A stretch of 64,000 nucleotides of DNA from DATFCK01 sp963728975 (GCA_963728975.1 CAVSMF010000002.1:496001-560000), one strand, 5' to 3'; counted from the first letter of the stretch, positions 1 through 9,189 are shown. Made by a program: numbers and translations. Notes: generated by a model not told the origin, from the sequence alone.

Positions 1-59
1 CTAAGGAACGCAGCCGCCTTCGCATCAAGCTAGGACGGGCCAAGGGAAAGAAGGAAATT

Positions 60-378
60 TTAATCTGGAAGCCAGGAAACCAGGATTGGAATTGGCAAAT
101 CGGCAGGATGTTGATTTTGGCGACCAACATGGTCGCGCTCCCCGGATCTGTGGAAATCGGGACCGAGGGAATCTGTGGCTAAAAATGCTCCTGGCTTCCT
201 GGTTTCCAGATTGGATACTCTCGCCGCCAGAGGCGCCTCCCACTTTTAGGGAAAGGAGTGCCGGCTTTCAGCCGAAACTGTTTGGCAAATCGGCAGGATG
301 CCGATTTTGGCGACCAACATGGTCGCGCTCCCCGGATCCTTGTGAATCGGGACCGTTAGGGGATCTGTAGCTAATGAT
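60..378. repeat. R1 composite repeat, partial copies
   Basis: Two degenerate copies of the R1 element fill the start of the window. The core palindrome (AAATCGGCA, 3-nt spacer, TGCCGATTT) starts near 97 and 287 and is followed in both by a second palindrome, GCGACCA-ACA-TGGTCGC. Bases 60-90 match the 3' part of R1 in inverted orientation. The short open frames here read repeat DNA on both strands and have no protein character, so no gene is called before 379. Confidence 0.8.
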
Positions 379-738
379 CTATCTGGCCGCAGCGGCCGCC
401 TTGGCCCGGAGCTTCTGATTCCAATCGGCCCGTAATACTTTCATCTCCGCGTTAAGAGCGATCATCCGTGCCGTCACGCCCTTATATTTCTTGGTGATAC
501 CGGCGACGGTTCTGGTTACCGCGCCCTGGCTGACCAGGCTTTGAAGTTTTTCGTAAACCCGCAACCGGAGCATTTCTTCGCCTCCACTGGCGGCATTCCG
601 TTCCCGGAGATTGAGGAGGATGATGTCGAACAAGCCCTTGAATTCGAAGGAGGCCCTGGAAGAAAGTACGGCCACCAGTTCCTCAGTGATGCTATCCGGT
701 GTCCGACGTGAAAAAGAGATACTAGAGCGCTTAGCCAT
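379..738 (-). CDS. Conserved-looking hypothetical protein, 119 aa
   Basis: A cytoplasmic-looking, mostly helical basic protein with no signal peptide or membrane segment. The N-terminus is Ser/Arg rich, the middle (about residues 20-90) alternates hydrophobic and charged residues as in a small helical or winged-helix fold, and the C-terminus ends in an Ala-rich basic tail. It reads away from the neighbouring NIPSNAP gene, leaving about 190 bp between their starts. The ATG at 738 is the only good start, with no strong Shine-Dalgarno. I do not recognise the family. Coding is favoured because codon use resembles its neighbours and the frame is free of repeat sequence, unlike the DNA on its left. 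Confidence 0.5.
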   Translation of the reverse strand: MAKRSSISFSRRTPDSITEELVAVLSSRASFEFKGLFDIILLNLRERNAASGGEEMLRLRVYEKLQSLVSQGAVTRTVAGITKKYKGVTARMIALNAEMKVLRADWNQKLRAKAAAAAR

Positions 739-847
739 GGGGAATTATCGCACAGATCCGGAAAATAGCGACTAGGAGGATGGTGGCCCGGAGAGGACGG
801 GAAACGGAGGACCGGAGGCCGACAGCGGACGGAGAGTGATATCAGTT

Positions 848-871
848 GGCGTTTCATAGAAACGCCCTACA
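848..871. repeat. GGCGTTTC hairpin repeat
   Basis: A perfect inverted repeat, GGCGTTTC-ATA-GAAACGCC, followed by CTAC. Related hairpins (GTAGGGCGTTT..AAACGCC and variants) occur at 31016-31066, 45882-45905 and 58785-58840, so this is a dispersed family. It overlaps the upstream extension of the next open frame and argues that this gene starts further downstream, at 930. Confidence 0.75.
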
Positions 872-929
872 GGTTTGGATTGTGACAACTTTGGCAGAAA
901 CGAGCTCCGGCTCCGATCCGCCCACCGGA

Positions 930-1652
930 ATGTGCTGCCCGATCGTCGAGCTCAGACAATACACCCTTCAGCCTGGGAAACGGGATGTTTTGATCGACTT
1001 ATTCGACCGGGAATTGGTTGAGCCGCAGGAAGCTGCCGGGATGAAGATCATCGGGCAGTTTCGGGATTCCGATAGGCAGAACCGCTTTGTCTGGGTCCGC
1101 GGGTTCTCCGATATGGCTTCGCGGGCACGGGCGCTCCAGGATTTTTACGGCGGGCCGGTTTGGAAAGCGCACCGGGAAACGGCTAACGCCACCATGATCG
1201 ATTCCGACAACGTCCTGCTCCTGCACCCGGCCTCGCTAATCTCGGGATTTTCTCTCGCCGCCTGCAAGCGACCCGGGCGCGGCGCAGGCGAAACGCCCAA
1301 GCGATTGGTTCTTGCCACCATTTATTATTTCGACACGCCGGTTCCGACCGATTTCGTTGCATTCTTCGAGGGCACGATCAAGCCCGAGGCAATCGCCGCC
1401 GGCGCCACGATTCTGGCGTATTTCGCGACGGAGCAGAGTGAGAACACTTTCCCTCTGTTGCCGGTGCGGGAGAACGAAAACGTCTTCGTCTGGTTCGCGG
1501 GGTTCAGCGATTCGGCTTCATGCGAACTTTATCTTGGGGCGATCGATCGCTCCCCGCGTTGGAGAAAAGAAATTGCCGCAGAACTCGATCGTCGTCTCAA
1601 ACGAACACCGGAAATATTGAAGCTGTCGCCGACCGCGCGTTCGCTGTTGTAA
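930..1652 (+). CDS. NIPSNAP family protein, two-domain
   Basis: A 240-residue protein of two dimeric alpha-beta barrel (NIPSNAP-type) repeats. The first begins CPIVELRQYTLQPGKRD and carries the FVWVRGF strand near residue 50; the second begins near residue 127 with LATIYYF and carries VFVWFAGF. NIPSNAP proteins are small barrel proteins of uncertain enzymatic role, some acting as monooxygenase-like or stress proteins. The ATG at 930 is preferred over a TTG-type upstream start at 846 because that extension is repeat DNA and the domain starts right after Met930. The gene stands alone, with R1 repeats beginning about 10 bp after the stop. Confidence 0.8.
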   Translation: MCCPIVELRQYTLQPGKRDVLIDLFDRELVEPQEAAGMKIIGQFRDSDRQNRFVWVRGFSDMASRARALQDFYGGPVWKAHRETANATMIDSDNVLLLHPASLISGFSLAACKRPGRGAGETPKRLVLATIYYFDTPVPTDFVAFFEGTIKPEAIAAGATILAYFATEQSENTFPLLPVRENENVFVWFAGFSDSASCELYLGAIDRSPRWRKEIAAELDRRLKRTPEILKLSPTARSLL

Positions 1653-1659
1653 AGGAAGT

Positions 1660-2290
1660 GCCGGGAATGTTTAGCAAATCGGCAGAATGCCGATTTTAAG
1701 CGACCAACATGGTCGCGCTCCCCAGATCTGTGGAAATCGGGACCGAGGGAATCTGTGGCTAAAAATGAATCCGTTTAATCCTGTCTAGTTCTTCCTGGTT
1801 TCCTGCGCTTCCTGGTTTCCAGATTGGATACTCTCGCCGCCGGAGGCGCCTCCCACTCTTGGCGAAAGGAATGCCGGCTTGCGCCGGAAATGTTTAGCAA
1901 ATCGGCAGAATGCCGATTTTAAGCGACCAACATGGTCACGCTCGCCGGATCTGCGGAAATTGGGACCGAGGGAATCTGTGGCTAAAAATGAATCCGGTTA
2001 ATCCTGTCTAGTTCTTCCTGGTTTCCTGCGTTTCCTGGTTTCCAGATTGGATACTCTCGCCGCCGGAGGCGCCTCCCACTCTTGGCGAAAGGAATGCCGG
2101 CTTGCGCCGGAAATGTTTAGCAAATCGGCAGAATGCCGATTTTAGCGACCAACATGGTCGCGCTCCCCAAATCCTGTTAATCCTGTTAATCCTGTCTAGT
2201 TCCTTCTGGCTCCGGTCGCGCTCCCCGGATCTGCGGAAATTGGGGCCAGAGGGAATCTGTGGACAAAAACTAATCCTGTGAAAATCATGT
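1660..2290. repeat. R1 composite repeat, tandem array of three
   Basis: Three tandem R1 units with cores at 1676, 1899 and 2122, an exact 223-bp period. Each unit holds four small inverted repeats in fixed order: GCCGCCGGAGGCGCC, CCGGC..GCCGG, AAATCGGCA..TGCCGATTT and GCGACCA..TGGTCGC, followed by a low-complexity stretch rich in CCTGGTTTCC. Copies differ by few bases. No gene is present between the NIPSNAP gene and the first ClC gene. Confidence 0.9.
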
Positions 2291-2300
2291 GCTACTGGTG

Positions 2301-4100
2301 ATGGCGGAGAGCGAAAAGAAAAAGCAGGTTAAACGAAGCCGCCCGATCGGCCCTGTCGGGCTTTGGTCGTTGTCGGTCGTAGTCGGGATCGTCTCGGGGT
2401 TGGGGGCTGCGCTTTTTCGGGGATTGATCGCGCTATTTCATAATCTCTTTTTCCTTGGGCAATTGTCGTTCAGTTATGACGCCAACGCCCACACCCCGGC
2501 CAGCCCATGGGGAGCACTGATCATTCTGGGGCCGATTGCCGGTGCGATCGGAGTTGCCTTCCTGGTCAAGACGTTCGCGCCCGAAGCCAAGGGGCACGGC
2601 GTACCGGAGGTGATGGACGCGATTTATTATAGTAAGGGAATAATCCGGCCCATCGTTGCGGTGGTGAAAGCGTTGGCCTCGGCCCTCTCTATCGGCAGTG
2701 GCGGGTCGGTCGGACGCGAGGGACCGATCATTCAGATCGCTTCGGCGTTCGGCTCCACCATTGGCCAAATACTGCGCATCCCAGCCTGGCAACGGGTGAC
2801 GCTGATCGCCGCCGGGGCCGGCGCCGGCATCGCCGCCACTTTCAACACGCCTATCGGCGGCATTCTGTTTGCCGCCGAGATCATGCTGCATGAAGTCAGC
2901 GTCTGGACCCTGGTGCCGGTGGCGATTTCGACGGCCACCGCCACCTACGTTGGCCGGCTATTTTTCGGGACCAATGCTTCATTCGTCATTCCGGCATTTC
3001 AGCAATCGTTTTATCATCCGACCAATCCGATTGTGCTCCTCTCTTATGTCGGGCTGGCCGTTCTGGTCGGCTGCGCCGCGGCGTTGTTTATCCGGTCCAT
3101 TTACGCGTTCGAAGATTTCTTCGAACAAAAAATTCACGCGAACTATTATGTCCGGCACGCCCTGGGAATGGCGGTGGTGGGAGTGATGATGTATCTCCTG
3201 ATGCGGAATTGGGGGCATTATTACGTTCAGGGAATCGGCTACTCAACGGTCCAGGATATCCTAACCGGTGTCCTGGCGGCGGGATTGCCGCTGGCATTGC
3301 TATTTGTATTAAAGCTGCTGGCTACCTCGCTCACTTTGGGGTCCGGCGGGTCGGGCGGCATTTTTTCCCCGTCACTTTACCTGGGAGCGACTCTGGGCGC
3401 GGCCTACGGGAGTTTGCTGGGGCAATTGTTCCCTGCCTTGCCGATCAGTCCGCCGGCGTTTGCGGTGGCGGGAATGGCCGGCATGGTCGGCGGCGCGACC
3501 GGGGCGGCTGTTACCGCGATCGTGATGATTTTTGAAATGACGCGCGATTACGGTGTGATCGTGCCCATGACCATCACGGTGGCGATCAGTTACGGAGTGA
3601 GAAAGGTCCTGTTGAAGGAGAGCATCTACACTTTGAAGTTGGCCCGGCGCGGTCATTACATGCCCGAAGCGTTGCAGACGAATTTTCAACACATGAAGCT
3701 GGCGCGAGACTTGAAGAACGATCAGATCGCGCTGGTGCCGGCGGAGGTCAGGTTAGATGAGTTGAGGCAGAAGCTGGGCGAACCGGCCGGGACCGCTTTA
3801 TTTGTGATGGAACACGACGGCCAAATCAAGGGCGTGCTCACCGAAGAAATGGCTTACCGGGCGATGCGCCGTCTGCCGTTAACGACAACTGCGGGTGAGG
3901 CGGCAAACCCGAATTACGACGTGGTCAACGAGAACACCACGTTATTCGAAATCATCACGCGGATGCACAACAATCGAACAGATATTTTTCTGGTCTCGGA
4001 GAATTCGCCGACAAATTCCGCCGGCCAGATTCAGGGCTGGATTTCCAAGGAGCGGATCGCAAACTCGATGGTCGAGGCGATTGGATTATTCACGGAATGA
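2301..4100 (+). CDS. ClC-family chloride channel/transporter with CBS pair
   Basis: A 599-residue inner-membrane ClC protein moving chloride, with about ten hydrophobic segments followed by two CBS domains (residues ~465-599) that usually sense adenine nucleotides. The gating-glutamate motif GREGP is intact near residue 140 and the GGIFSPSL selectivity loop is near 352. Two family positions differ: the Ser-containing GSGIP loop reads GHGVP, and after FNTPIGGILFAAE the second Glu (proton glutamate E203 of E. coli ClC-ec1) is Ile. That suggests uncoupled or channel-like behaviour, in contrast to the paralogue at 5015. An in-frame GTG at 2289 is an alternative start; the ATG at 2301 is preferred. 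Confidence 0.92.
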   Translation: MAESEKKKQVKRSRPIGPVGLWSLSVVVGIVSGLGAALFRGLIALFHNLFFLGQLSFSYDANAHTPASPWGALIILGPIAGAIGVAFLVKTFAPEAKGHGVPEVMDAIYYSKGIIRPIVAVVKALASALSIGSGGSVGREGPIIQIASAFGSTIGQILRIPAWQRVTLIAAGAGAGIAATFNTPIGGILFAAEIMLHEVSVWTLVPVAISTATATYVGRLFFGTNASFVIPAFQQSFYHPTNPIVLLSYVGLAVLVGCAAALFIRSIYAFEDFFEQKIHANYYVRHALGMAVVGVMMYLLMRNWGHYYVQGIGYSTVQDILTGVLAAGLPLALLFVLKLLATSLTLGSGGSGGIFSPSLYLGATLGAAYGSLLGQLFPALPISPPAFAVAGMAGMVGGATGAAVTAIVMIFEMTRDYGVIVPMTITVAISYGVRKVLLKESIYTLKLARRGHYMPEALQTNFQHMKLARDLKNDQIALVPAEVRLDELRQKLGEPAGTALFVMEHDGQIKGVLTEEMAYRAMRRLPLTTTAGEAANPNYDVVNENTTLFEIITRMHNNRTDIFLVSENSPTNSAGQIQGWISKERIANSMVEAIGLFTE

Positions 4101-4153
4101 CCCGAAACGGCGACTGGATCAGGCTCCGATTCCGCCACGACTGATTGTTCGAC

Positions 4154-4873
4154 ATGGGCGCGACCAGGTTTGAATTTGAACGGCGGTTCTGGATCATCTG
4201 CGCGATTTATCTGGTGGGATTCGCTTTCTCCGCCGTCGATCACACTAGTTTCATTATCGGTCTGCGGCATTGGATTGCTCCTTCGATTCGTCCGGGGACT
4301 CCGCAGGCGTTGCTCTTCACCCGAATCGTAATTGGAGCGGGAGCGCTGCTTGTTTTTCTGACGGCCGGCTTGCGGACCTGGGCCGCGGCCTATCTTCGCA
4401 CCGATATCGTGCACGATACCGCTCAACATTCCGAAACGCTCGTGGCCGACGGACCGTTTCGCTACGTGCGCAATCCGCTTTACCTGGCGAACGTGCCAAT
4501 GGCTGCGGGAATCGGCGTTCTGGCCAGCCGGCTGGGTTGGATTTTTTTGGTGGGAGCAAGCTGGTTATTTGTTTACCGACTGATTTTCCGCGAAGAAGAA
4601 GCACTTCTGGAAAGCCAGGGGGAATGGTATCGCGATTACTCGAGGGCAGTCCCTCGCTTCTGGCCGTCGTTCACCCCGTGCCTGCCTCCGGGGAATCGCT
4701 CGCCAGCGTGGGGTCAGGCGTTTGCCGGCGAAATGTTTGTCTGGCTCTTCGGCGTGGCCGAACTTTGCCTCGCCGTTACCTTGAACGTGCGAGTGGGCGT
4801 CGCGGTTTTCATCGCCGGATTTGTCGCGCATTTCATCTCGCTCTCTATCGTGCGACGGAAGAGGAAAAGGTAA
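4154..4873 (+). CDS. Isoprenylcysteine methyltransferase-like membrane protein
   Basis: A 239-residue protein with five or six membrane segments of the ICMT/phospholipid methyltransferase family, which transfers methyl groups from SAM to membrane-embedded acceptors. The signature GPFRYVRNPLYL (near residue 97) and the downstream EEALL..GEWYRDYSRAVPRFWP segment (about residues 145-175) form the usual SAM-binding C-terminal half. Bacterial members rarely have known substrates, and nothing here identifies one. It lies between two ClC genes on the same strand, 53 bp after the first. A TTG at 4145 is a weaker start than the ATG at 4154. Confidence 0.82.
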   Translation: MGATRFEFERRFWIICAIYLVGFAFSAVDHTSFIIGLRHWIAPSIRPGTPQALLFTRIVIGAGALLVFLTAGLRTWAAAYLRTDIVHDTAQHSETLVADGPFRYVRNPLYLANVPMAAGIGVLASRLGWIFLVGASWLFVYRLIFREEEALLESQGEWYRDYSRAVPRFWPSFTPCLPPGNRSPAWGQAFAGEMFVWLFGVAELCLAVTLNVRVGVAVFIAGFVAHFISLSIVRRKRKR

Positions 4874-4920
4874 TTCCCGGGCGCCACCAGTCCCCGGGCT
4901 AGAGAGCAATAGACGCAGGC

Positions 4921-4945
4921 GGCGTCGCGGGAGCTCCGCCCTCCA
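4921..4945. repeat. GGAGGGCGGAGCTC palindrome family, single arm
   Basis: One arm (GGCGTCGCGGGAGCTCCGCC followed by CTCCA) of a dispersed inverted repeat. A full two-arm copy lies at 39341-39397, further arms at 45686-45710 and 47251-47276, and a copy is embedded in folC at 56491-56551. Confidence 0.7.
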
Positions 4946-5014
4946 TCCTGCCTCCGGAGCGTCCAAGGTTGCCGGGTTTCCGAGATTCCGTCGCGAGTTT
5001 TACCAGATTGCGCT

Positions 5015-6751
5015 ATGGTCCCACGCGTGAAGTCGTTGGCAGAGGAGTTTCATCGGATCCACGACAAGACCCGGCCCATTATTGGGACTTGCATTTATGG
5101 ACTGGCAGCCAGCATCGCCGCGGTTGGATTTCAGCTGGCGATCAATTGGATTTACGGGAACGCGTTCAAAATGCCTGCTGCCAGCAGTCCCCGAGATTTT
5201 CTCCTGGTTAGTTTGGCGGCGATCGTGGTGGCGTCGCTGATCGTCGGCTGGCTTTTGGCTTCGTTTGCACCGGAAGCAGCGGGCAGCGGGATTCCCCAGG
5301 TGAAGCTGAATTTCTGGAAGGAATTTGGACACGCGCCGCGCCGGATTGCGCTAATCAAGTTTGTTGCCGGAGTGGTTTGCATCGGCGGCGGACAAAGCCT
5401 CGGACGCGAGGGTCCGACGGTGCAAATCGGGAGCAACTTTTCATCGACCATCGCGGGTTGGCTTGGGGTAACGAAACAAAATCGGCGAGCGGCCAGCGCG
5501 GCGGGGGCGGCTGCGGGTTTGGCGGCGGCTTTTAACGCACCCCTGGCGTCGGTGGCGTTCGTGCTCGAAGAAATCATTGGCGATTTGAACAGCCGATCGC
5601 TTGGGCCGGTTCTTCTCGCCGCCGTAATTGGCGCTTTCGTGGTCCATGCCTTTATCGGGGCGCAACCGGCATTTGTCCTGCCGCACATTAGCGAACCGAC
5701 CTGGCGTTCCTACACCCTGATGCCGATCGCCGCCGGCTTCGCCGCGTTGGCCGGAGTGGCATTTCAACGAGGGTCGCTGCGGTTGCGGGCCGAAATGAAA
5801 AAAGTGCGCGTCATTCCGCGCTGGTTGCATCCGCTGGCCGGAGGCCTGATCACCTGGGCTCTGGGCGCGGCCGTTTTCCTCTGGTCGGCCCGACTTGGTG
5901 TATTCGCGCTCGGGTACGAAGACTTATCCGACGCAATCAATGGCGGGTTCGGCTGGCAACTGGCGGCGGCGTTGCTCGCCGGAAAACTGATCGCCACCAT
6001 CGCATGCTACGGATTCGGCGGATGCGGCGGTATTTTTTCGCCTAACCTTTTCTTCGGCGGGATGTGCGGGTTGCTGGTGGCGGCGCTGGGCAGCGATTTC
6101 ATGCGGTTGAATGAGAACGACACCATGCTGCTGGTGGTCGGGGGGATGAGCGCCTGTCTGGGCGCGGTGGTGCAGGCGCCGGTCACGGCCATCCTGATCA
6201 TTTTTGAAATGACACACCAGTTCGCGCTTGTGCCGGGACTGATGCTGGCCGGTTTGATCAGCCAGGTGATCGCGCGGGCCATAAACCGCGCCAATTTTTA
6301 CGATGAGCTGCTCTGCCAGGATGGGCACGATCTCGATCATTTGATTCCACCGCGCGATTTGCGTTCGTGGCAAAATTTGCCGGTCTCGGCCCTGGCGAAT
6401 TTTAAACCGGTGGTGGTAAACGATTGGTCCGGGCAGGCGTTATCGGAATTGCTGGACCGACATCCCTATCGGTATTTTCCGGTAATGGAAGATGGGCGGA
6501 TCAAAGGAGTTGCATCGCGGATTGAAATTGCGGCGGCAGTGGCGGAAGGCCGGCCGTTAAATCTGGAACCGGCGGTGACCTGTCAGCCGGGGCAGTCGAT
6601 TCGGGAATCGCAGACGCGGCTGATTCAATCGACCACGGGGACAATCGCAATCACCGACGAATCGGAGAGCAAGTTGTTAGGGATCGTGACCTTGCACGAT
6701 CTGCTCCGGGCCCAACTGGCCGTGGCCGAGCGGGAAGGCAGCGGGGTGTGA
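5015..6751 (+). CDS. ClC-family chloride transporter with CBS pair, second paralogue
   Basis: A 578-residue ClC protein only distantly similar to the one at 2301. All hallmark positions are present: GSGIPQV near residue 89, GREGPTVQIG near 130 with the external gating Glu, FNAPLASVAFVLEE near 173 with the second Glu equivalent to the internal proton glutamate, and GGIFSPNLFFGG near 338. These fit a chloride/proton antiporter. Two CBS-like stretches follow from about residue 455. The start is the ATG at 5015, since the family N-terminus begins just after it. The stop is followed by R1 repeats. Co-occurrence of a canonical and a divergent ClC suggests division of labour in halide or acid handling. 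Confidence 0.92.
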   Translation: MVPRVKSLAEEFHRIHDKTRPIIGTCIYGLAASIAAVGFQLAINWIYGNAFKMPAASSPRDFLLVSLAAIVVASLIVGWLLASFAPEAAGSGIPQVKLNFWKEFGHAPRRIALIKFVAGVVCIGGGQSLGREGPTVQIGSNFSSTIAGWLGVTKQNRRAASAAGAAAGLAAAFNAPLASVAFVLEEIIGDLNSRSLGPVLLAAVIGAFVVHAFIGAQPAFVLPHISEPTWRSYTLMPIAAGFAALAGVAFQRGSLRLRAEMKKVRVIPRWLHPLAGGLITWALGAAVFLWSARLGVFALGYEDLSDAINGGFGWQLAAALLAGKLIATIACYGFGGCGGIFSPNLFFGGMCGLLVAALGSDFMRLNENDTMLLVVGGMSACLGAVVQAPVTAILIIFEMTHQFALVPGLMLAGLISQVIARAINRANFYDELLCQDGHDLDHLIPPRDLRSWQNLPVSALANFKPVVVNDWSGQALSELLDRHPYRYFPVMEDGRIKGVASRIEIAAAVAEGRPLNLEPAVTCQPGQSIRESQTRLIQSTTGTIAITDESESKLLGIVTLHDLLRAQLAVAEREGSGV

Positions 6752-6884
6752 GAGGCAATTGGTAAGCCGAGACGCGGGATATGACTCTGGAAGCACAGAA
6801 CTACGGGGTTCTCTTTGGAAAAAAGCACCAAGCACCAAACTCCAATCACCAGAGAAGCACCAAGCTTCAACATCCAAGTCCGCT

Positions 6885-7250
6885 TAGTCTTCTAGTCGCG
6901 GTCCCCAAATCTGTGCAAATTGGGACCGAGGGGAATCTGTGGCTAAAAATGAATCCGGTTAATCCCGTCAATCCGGTCTAGCTCTTCCTGGCTTCCTGGT
7001 TTCCAGATTGATGACTCTCGCCGCCGGAGGCGCCTCCCACCTTTGGCGAAAGGAATGCCGGCTTTCAGCCGGAAATGGTTTAGCAAATCGGCATAATGCC
7101 GATTTTAGCGACCAACATGGTCGCGCTCCCCAAATCTGTGCAAATCGGGATCCCAGGGGAATCTGTGGCTAAGAATGAATCCGGTTAATCCCGTCAATCC
7201 GGTCTAGCTCTTCCTGGCTTCCTGGCTTCCAGATTCCAAAAGTCCTTTTC
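6885..7250. repeat. R1 composite repeat, one and a half copies
   Basis: A 3'-half copy (from about 6895) followed by a nearly complete unit with its core at 7085-7105 (variant GGCATAATGCC) and all four palindromes in the same order as at 1660-2290. It separates the second ClC gene from a convergent gene. Bases 6752-6884 hold short A-rich unique sequence in which I see no gene. Confidence 0.85.
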
Positions 7251-7282
7251 CTGCTTTCCTGCTTTCCTCAGCGAATTTTTGC

Positions 7283-7807
7283 TTAGGACTTTTCGTAAAT
7301 TCCGATAAACAAAGTTTTCCAGGTCCCGCCGTTATCAGGCGAGCTCGCCCATTCCTGTTTGACCTTGCCTTCGGGCAGTTGTGTCCAGGTGATGCGGTTC
7401 AACAGCGTTCCTTTCGGCGTTTTGGTTTCACCGCTGAGAACCATCGCGCCATCAACCAGCCCGCCTTCAAGATGAAGAACAGCTCCGTCACCGCCGACCC
7501 AATGCTGGTGCCATTTATTGTCGTCGGCGTCGTAATAGTTAATGCTCATCCCGCTTTCTCCAGACGCCGATTTCCATTGTTCGAGGATGGCACAGCCTTC
7601 AGAAGCGCGGCTGATCTGGCTGGTACCGACCTGTTTGCCTTTTGGGTCAGAGACGCTCCAGTGCCCCAGCCAAAAATCGAACTGCCGGAACTCCGGGGCC
7701 GAACAGGGTGGCGGCTTGGATGGACTTGGGATGACCGGTTGGGGCGAAGCCGCGCCAGCACCCGGTAGGGCCAAAAGGATGAATGCAAACAGGGAAGCGA
7801 ATCTCAT
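7283..7807 (-). CDS. Secreted hypothetical protein (DUF1579-like)
   Basis: A 174-residue exported protein. From Met7807 the N-terminus is a clear signal peptide (MRFASLFAFILLALPGAGA), followed by a Pro-rich linker and a beta-rich domain starting FRQFDFWLGHWSVSDPKG. This FWLGxW opening and the later GTLLNRITWTQL..VKQEWA strands resemble the lipocalin-like DUF1579 group, of unknown function. An upstream in-frame start at 7849 would bury the signal peptide and is rejected. R1 repeats lie on both sides, so the gene is probably monocistronic. Confidence 0.75.
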   Translation of the reverse strand: MRFASLFAFILLALPGAGAASPQPVIPSPSKPPPCSAPEFRQFDFWLGHWSVSDPKGKQVGTSQISRASEGCAILEQWKSASGESGMSINYYDADDNKWHQHWVGGDGAVLHLEGGLVDGAMVLSGETKTPKGTLLNRITWTQLPEGKVKQEWASSPDNGGTWKTLFIGIYEKS

Positions 7808-7954
7808 CTCTCTAAACTGGCCGTTGGTTAGCCAAAATAAAACAACCAAGAGGCCCCCAGCCGACTTTTCCCGATAATAGACCGAATTCGCCGGATTCTA
7901 TCGCTTAGGAAACCTGGCCACGGCACGGGTCCGTCCGGAGATTCACTCCGAAAT

Positions 7955-8216
7955 CCTGTTAAGTCGGTCTAGCTCTTCCCCGCTTCCGGGTTTCCTGGTT
8001 TCCAGATTGGATACTCTCGCCGCCGGAGGCGCCTCCCACCTTTGAGCGAAAGGATTGCCGGCTTTCAGCCGGAAATGGTTTAGCAAATCGGCAGAATGCC
8101 GATTTGAGCGACCAACATGGTCGCGGTCCCCAAATCTGTGCAAATCGGGACCGAGGGAATCTGTGGCTAAAAATGAATCCGGTTAATCCTGTTAATCCTG
8201 TCTAGCTCTTCCTGCC
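7955..8216. repeat. R1 composite repeat, single copy
   Basis: A full unit with core at 8085-8105, preceded by GCCGCCGGAGGCGCC and CCGGCTTTCAGCCGG and followed by GCGACCA..TGGTCGC. It ends about 5 bp from the stop of the LigD-like gene. This is the last R1 copy; none is seen from 8.2 to 64 kb. The stretch 7808-7954 shows nothing recognisable. Confidence 0.88.
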
Positions 8217-8218
8217 CC

Positions 8219-9136
8219 CTACAGCTTCCATTTTTTGGGGAGCTTTTGTTTCAGCTTCTCGACCGGAGCGAACAGGTCGCCTGATTTTTCGACCCGGGCC
8301 AGGACCTGGTCGGAGCGAAACTTCAAGAGACCGGCCTTCTTCTTTTTCAAACAGGCAGCTACTTCATTCCAGGTAACCGGAGTGGAAACAGTCGGCTCCT
8401 CTTTGGCCCGCAAGGAATAGACGCAGACCGTGGTCTTGTGTTCGTCGTTCTGGCTCCAATCCACGAACACTTTCCGTTTGCGCACCGCTTTCGACATATT
8501 CGAAGTGACCAGGTCCGGGTGTTCGTGCTCGAGGTATTGGGCAAGAGCATGAGATAACTCCTTGGTTTGCTCGAAGGTAACCGCGGTGTTGAGCGGGACA
8601 TAGATCTGGAGCCCCTTCGATCCACTGGTTTTGGCAAAGCTTTTCAGCTTTATTTTGCCTAACAAATCACGCAGCCAGAGACCGACCTGACAGCATTGGA
8701 CAATGTCCGCCGGCGCACCGGGGTCGAGGTCGAACACCATCATGGTTGGACGGGCAACGTCCTTTTTCCGGGCCAGAGAGGTATGCAGCTCGAGATCGGC
8801 CAGGTTTGCCGCCCAAACCAGCGTAGGCAGGTCGTTAGCCAGACAATAATTCATGGTCCGCTGGTTGCCTTCGCTCCAGACCCTGGCTGTCTTGACCCAT
8901 TTTGGGCGATGCGCCGGGCAGTTCTTTTCGTAGAAGAATTCCGCGTTCACCCCGTTGGGATAGCGTTTCATGGTCAGCGGCCGATCTTTCAGGTGCGGCA
9001 AAAGAGCGGGGGCGATCCGGACGTAATAGTCGATGACCGCGCCCTTGGTGAACCCGACTTGCGGGTAGAGGACCTTATCCAGATTAGAGACGGCCAGCTT
9101 TTTTCCCTGGACGACCAGTTCGGCTTTGTTCGACAT
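8219..9136 (-). CDS. Stand-alone LigD-type polymerase domain protein (NHEJ)
   Basis: A 305-residue primase-polymerase (archaeo-eukaryotic primase fold) matching the polymerase module of LigD, which fills gaps or adds ribonucleotides at DNA ends in non-homologous end joining. Visible motifs: LDKVLYP near residue 20, TMKRYPNG near 55, the metal-binding FDLDPG (DxD) near 140, TSGSKGLQIYVPL near 175 and VFVDWSQN (third acidic motif) near 228. Mycobacterial LigD has His where this protein has Gln (KGLH versus KGLQ). There is no ligase or phosphoesterase domain, and no Ku gene in the window. Met9136 is chosen because the domain starts there; the 14 extra residues from 9178 look non-native. Confidence 0.88.
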   Translation of the reverse strand: MSNKAELVVQGKKLAVSNLDKVLYPQVGFTKGAVIDYYVRIAPALLPHLKDRPLTMKRYPNGVNAEFFYEKNCPAHRPKWVKTARVWSEGNQRTMNYCLANDLPTLVWAANLADLELHTSLARKKDVARPTMMVFDLDPGAPADIVQCCQVGLWLRDLLGKIKLKSFAKTSGSKGLQIYVPLNTAVTFEQTKELSHALAQYLEHEHPDLVTSNMSKAVRKRKVFVDWSQNDEHKTTVCVYSLRAKEEPTVSTPVTWNEVAACLKKKKAGLLKFRSDQVLARVEKSGDLFAPVEKLKQKLPKKWKL

Positions 9137-9189
9137 GCTATTAAAGAAAACGTCCGACAGCTGCCGCTGGACGTCCAATATATGTTGTA

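Noticed and set aside
846..929. An extended start for the NIPSNAP gene
   Set aside because: The extension is hairpin repeat DNA and precedes the conserved domain.
1660..2290. Regular 223-bp spacing considered as a CRISPR array
   Set aside because: Units are full-length similar without unique spacers, and no cas gene is near.
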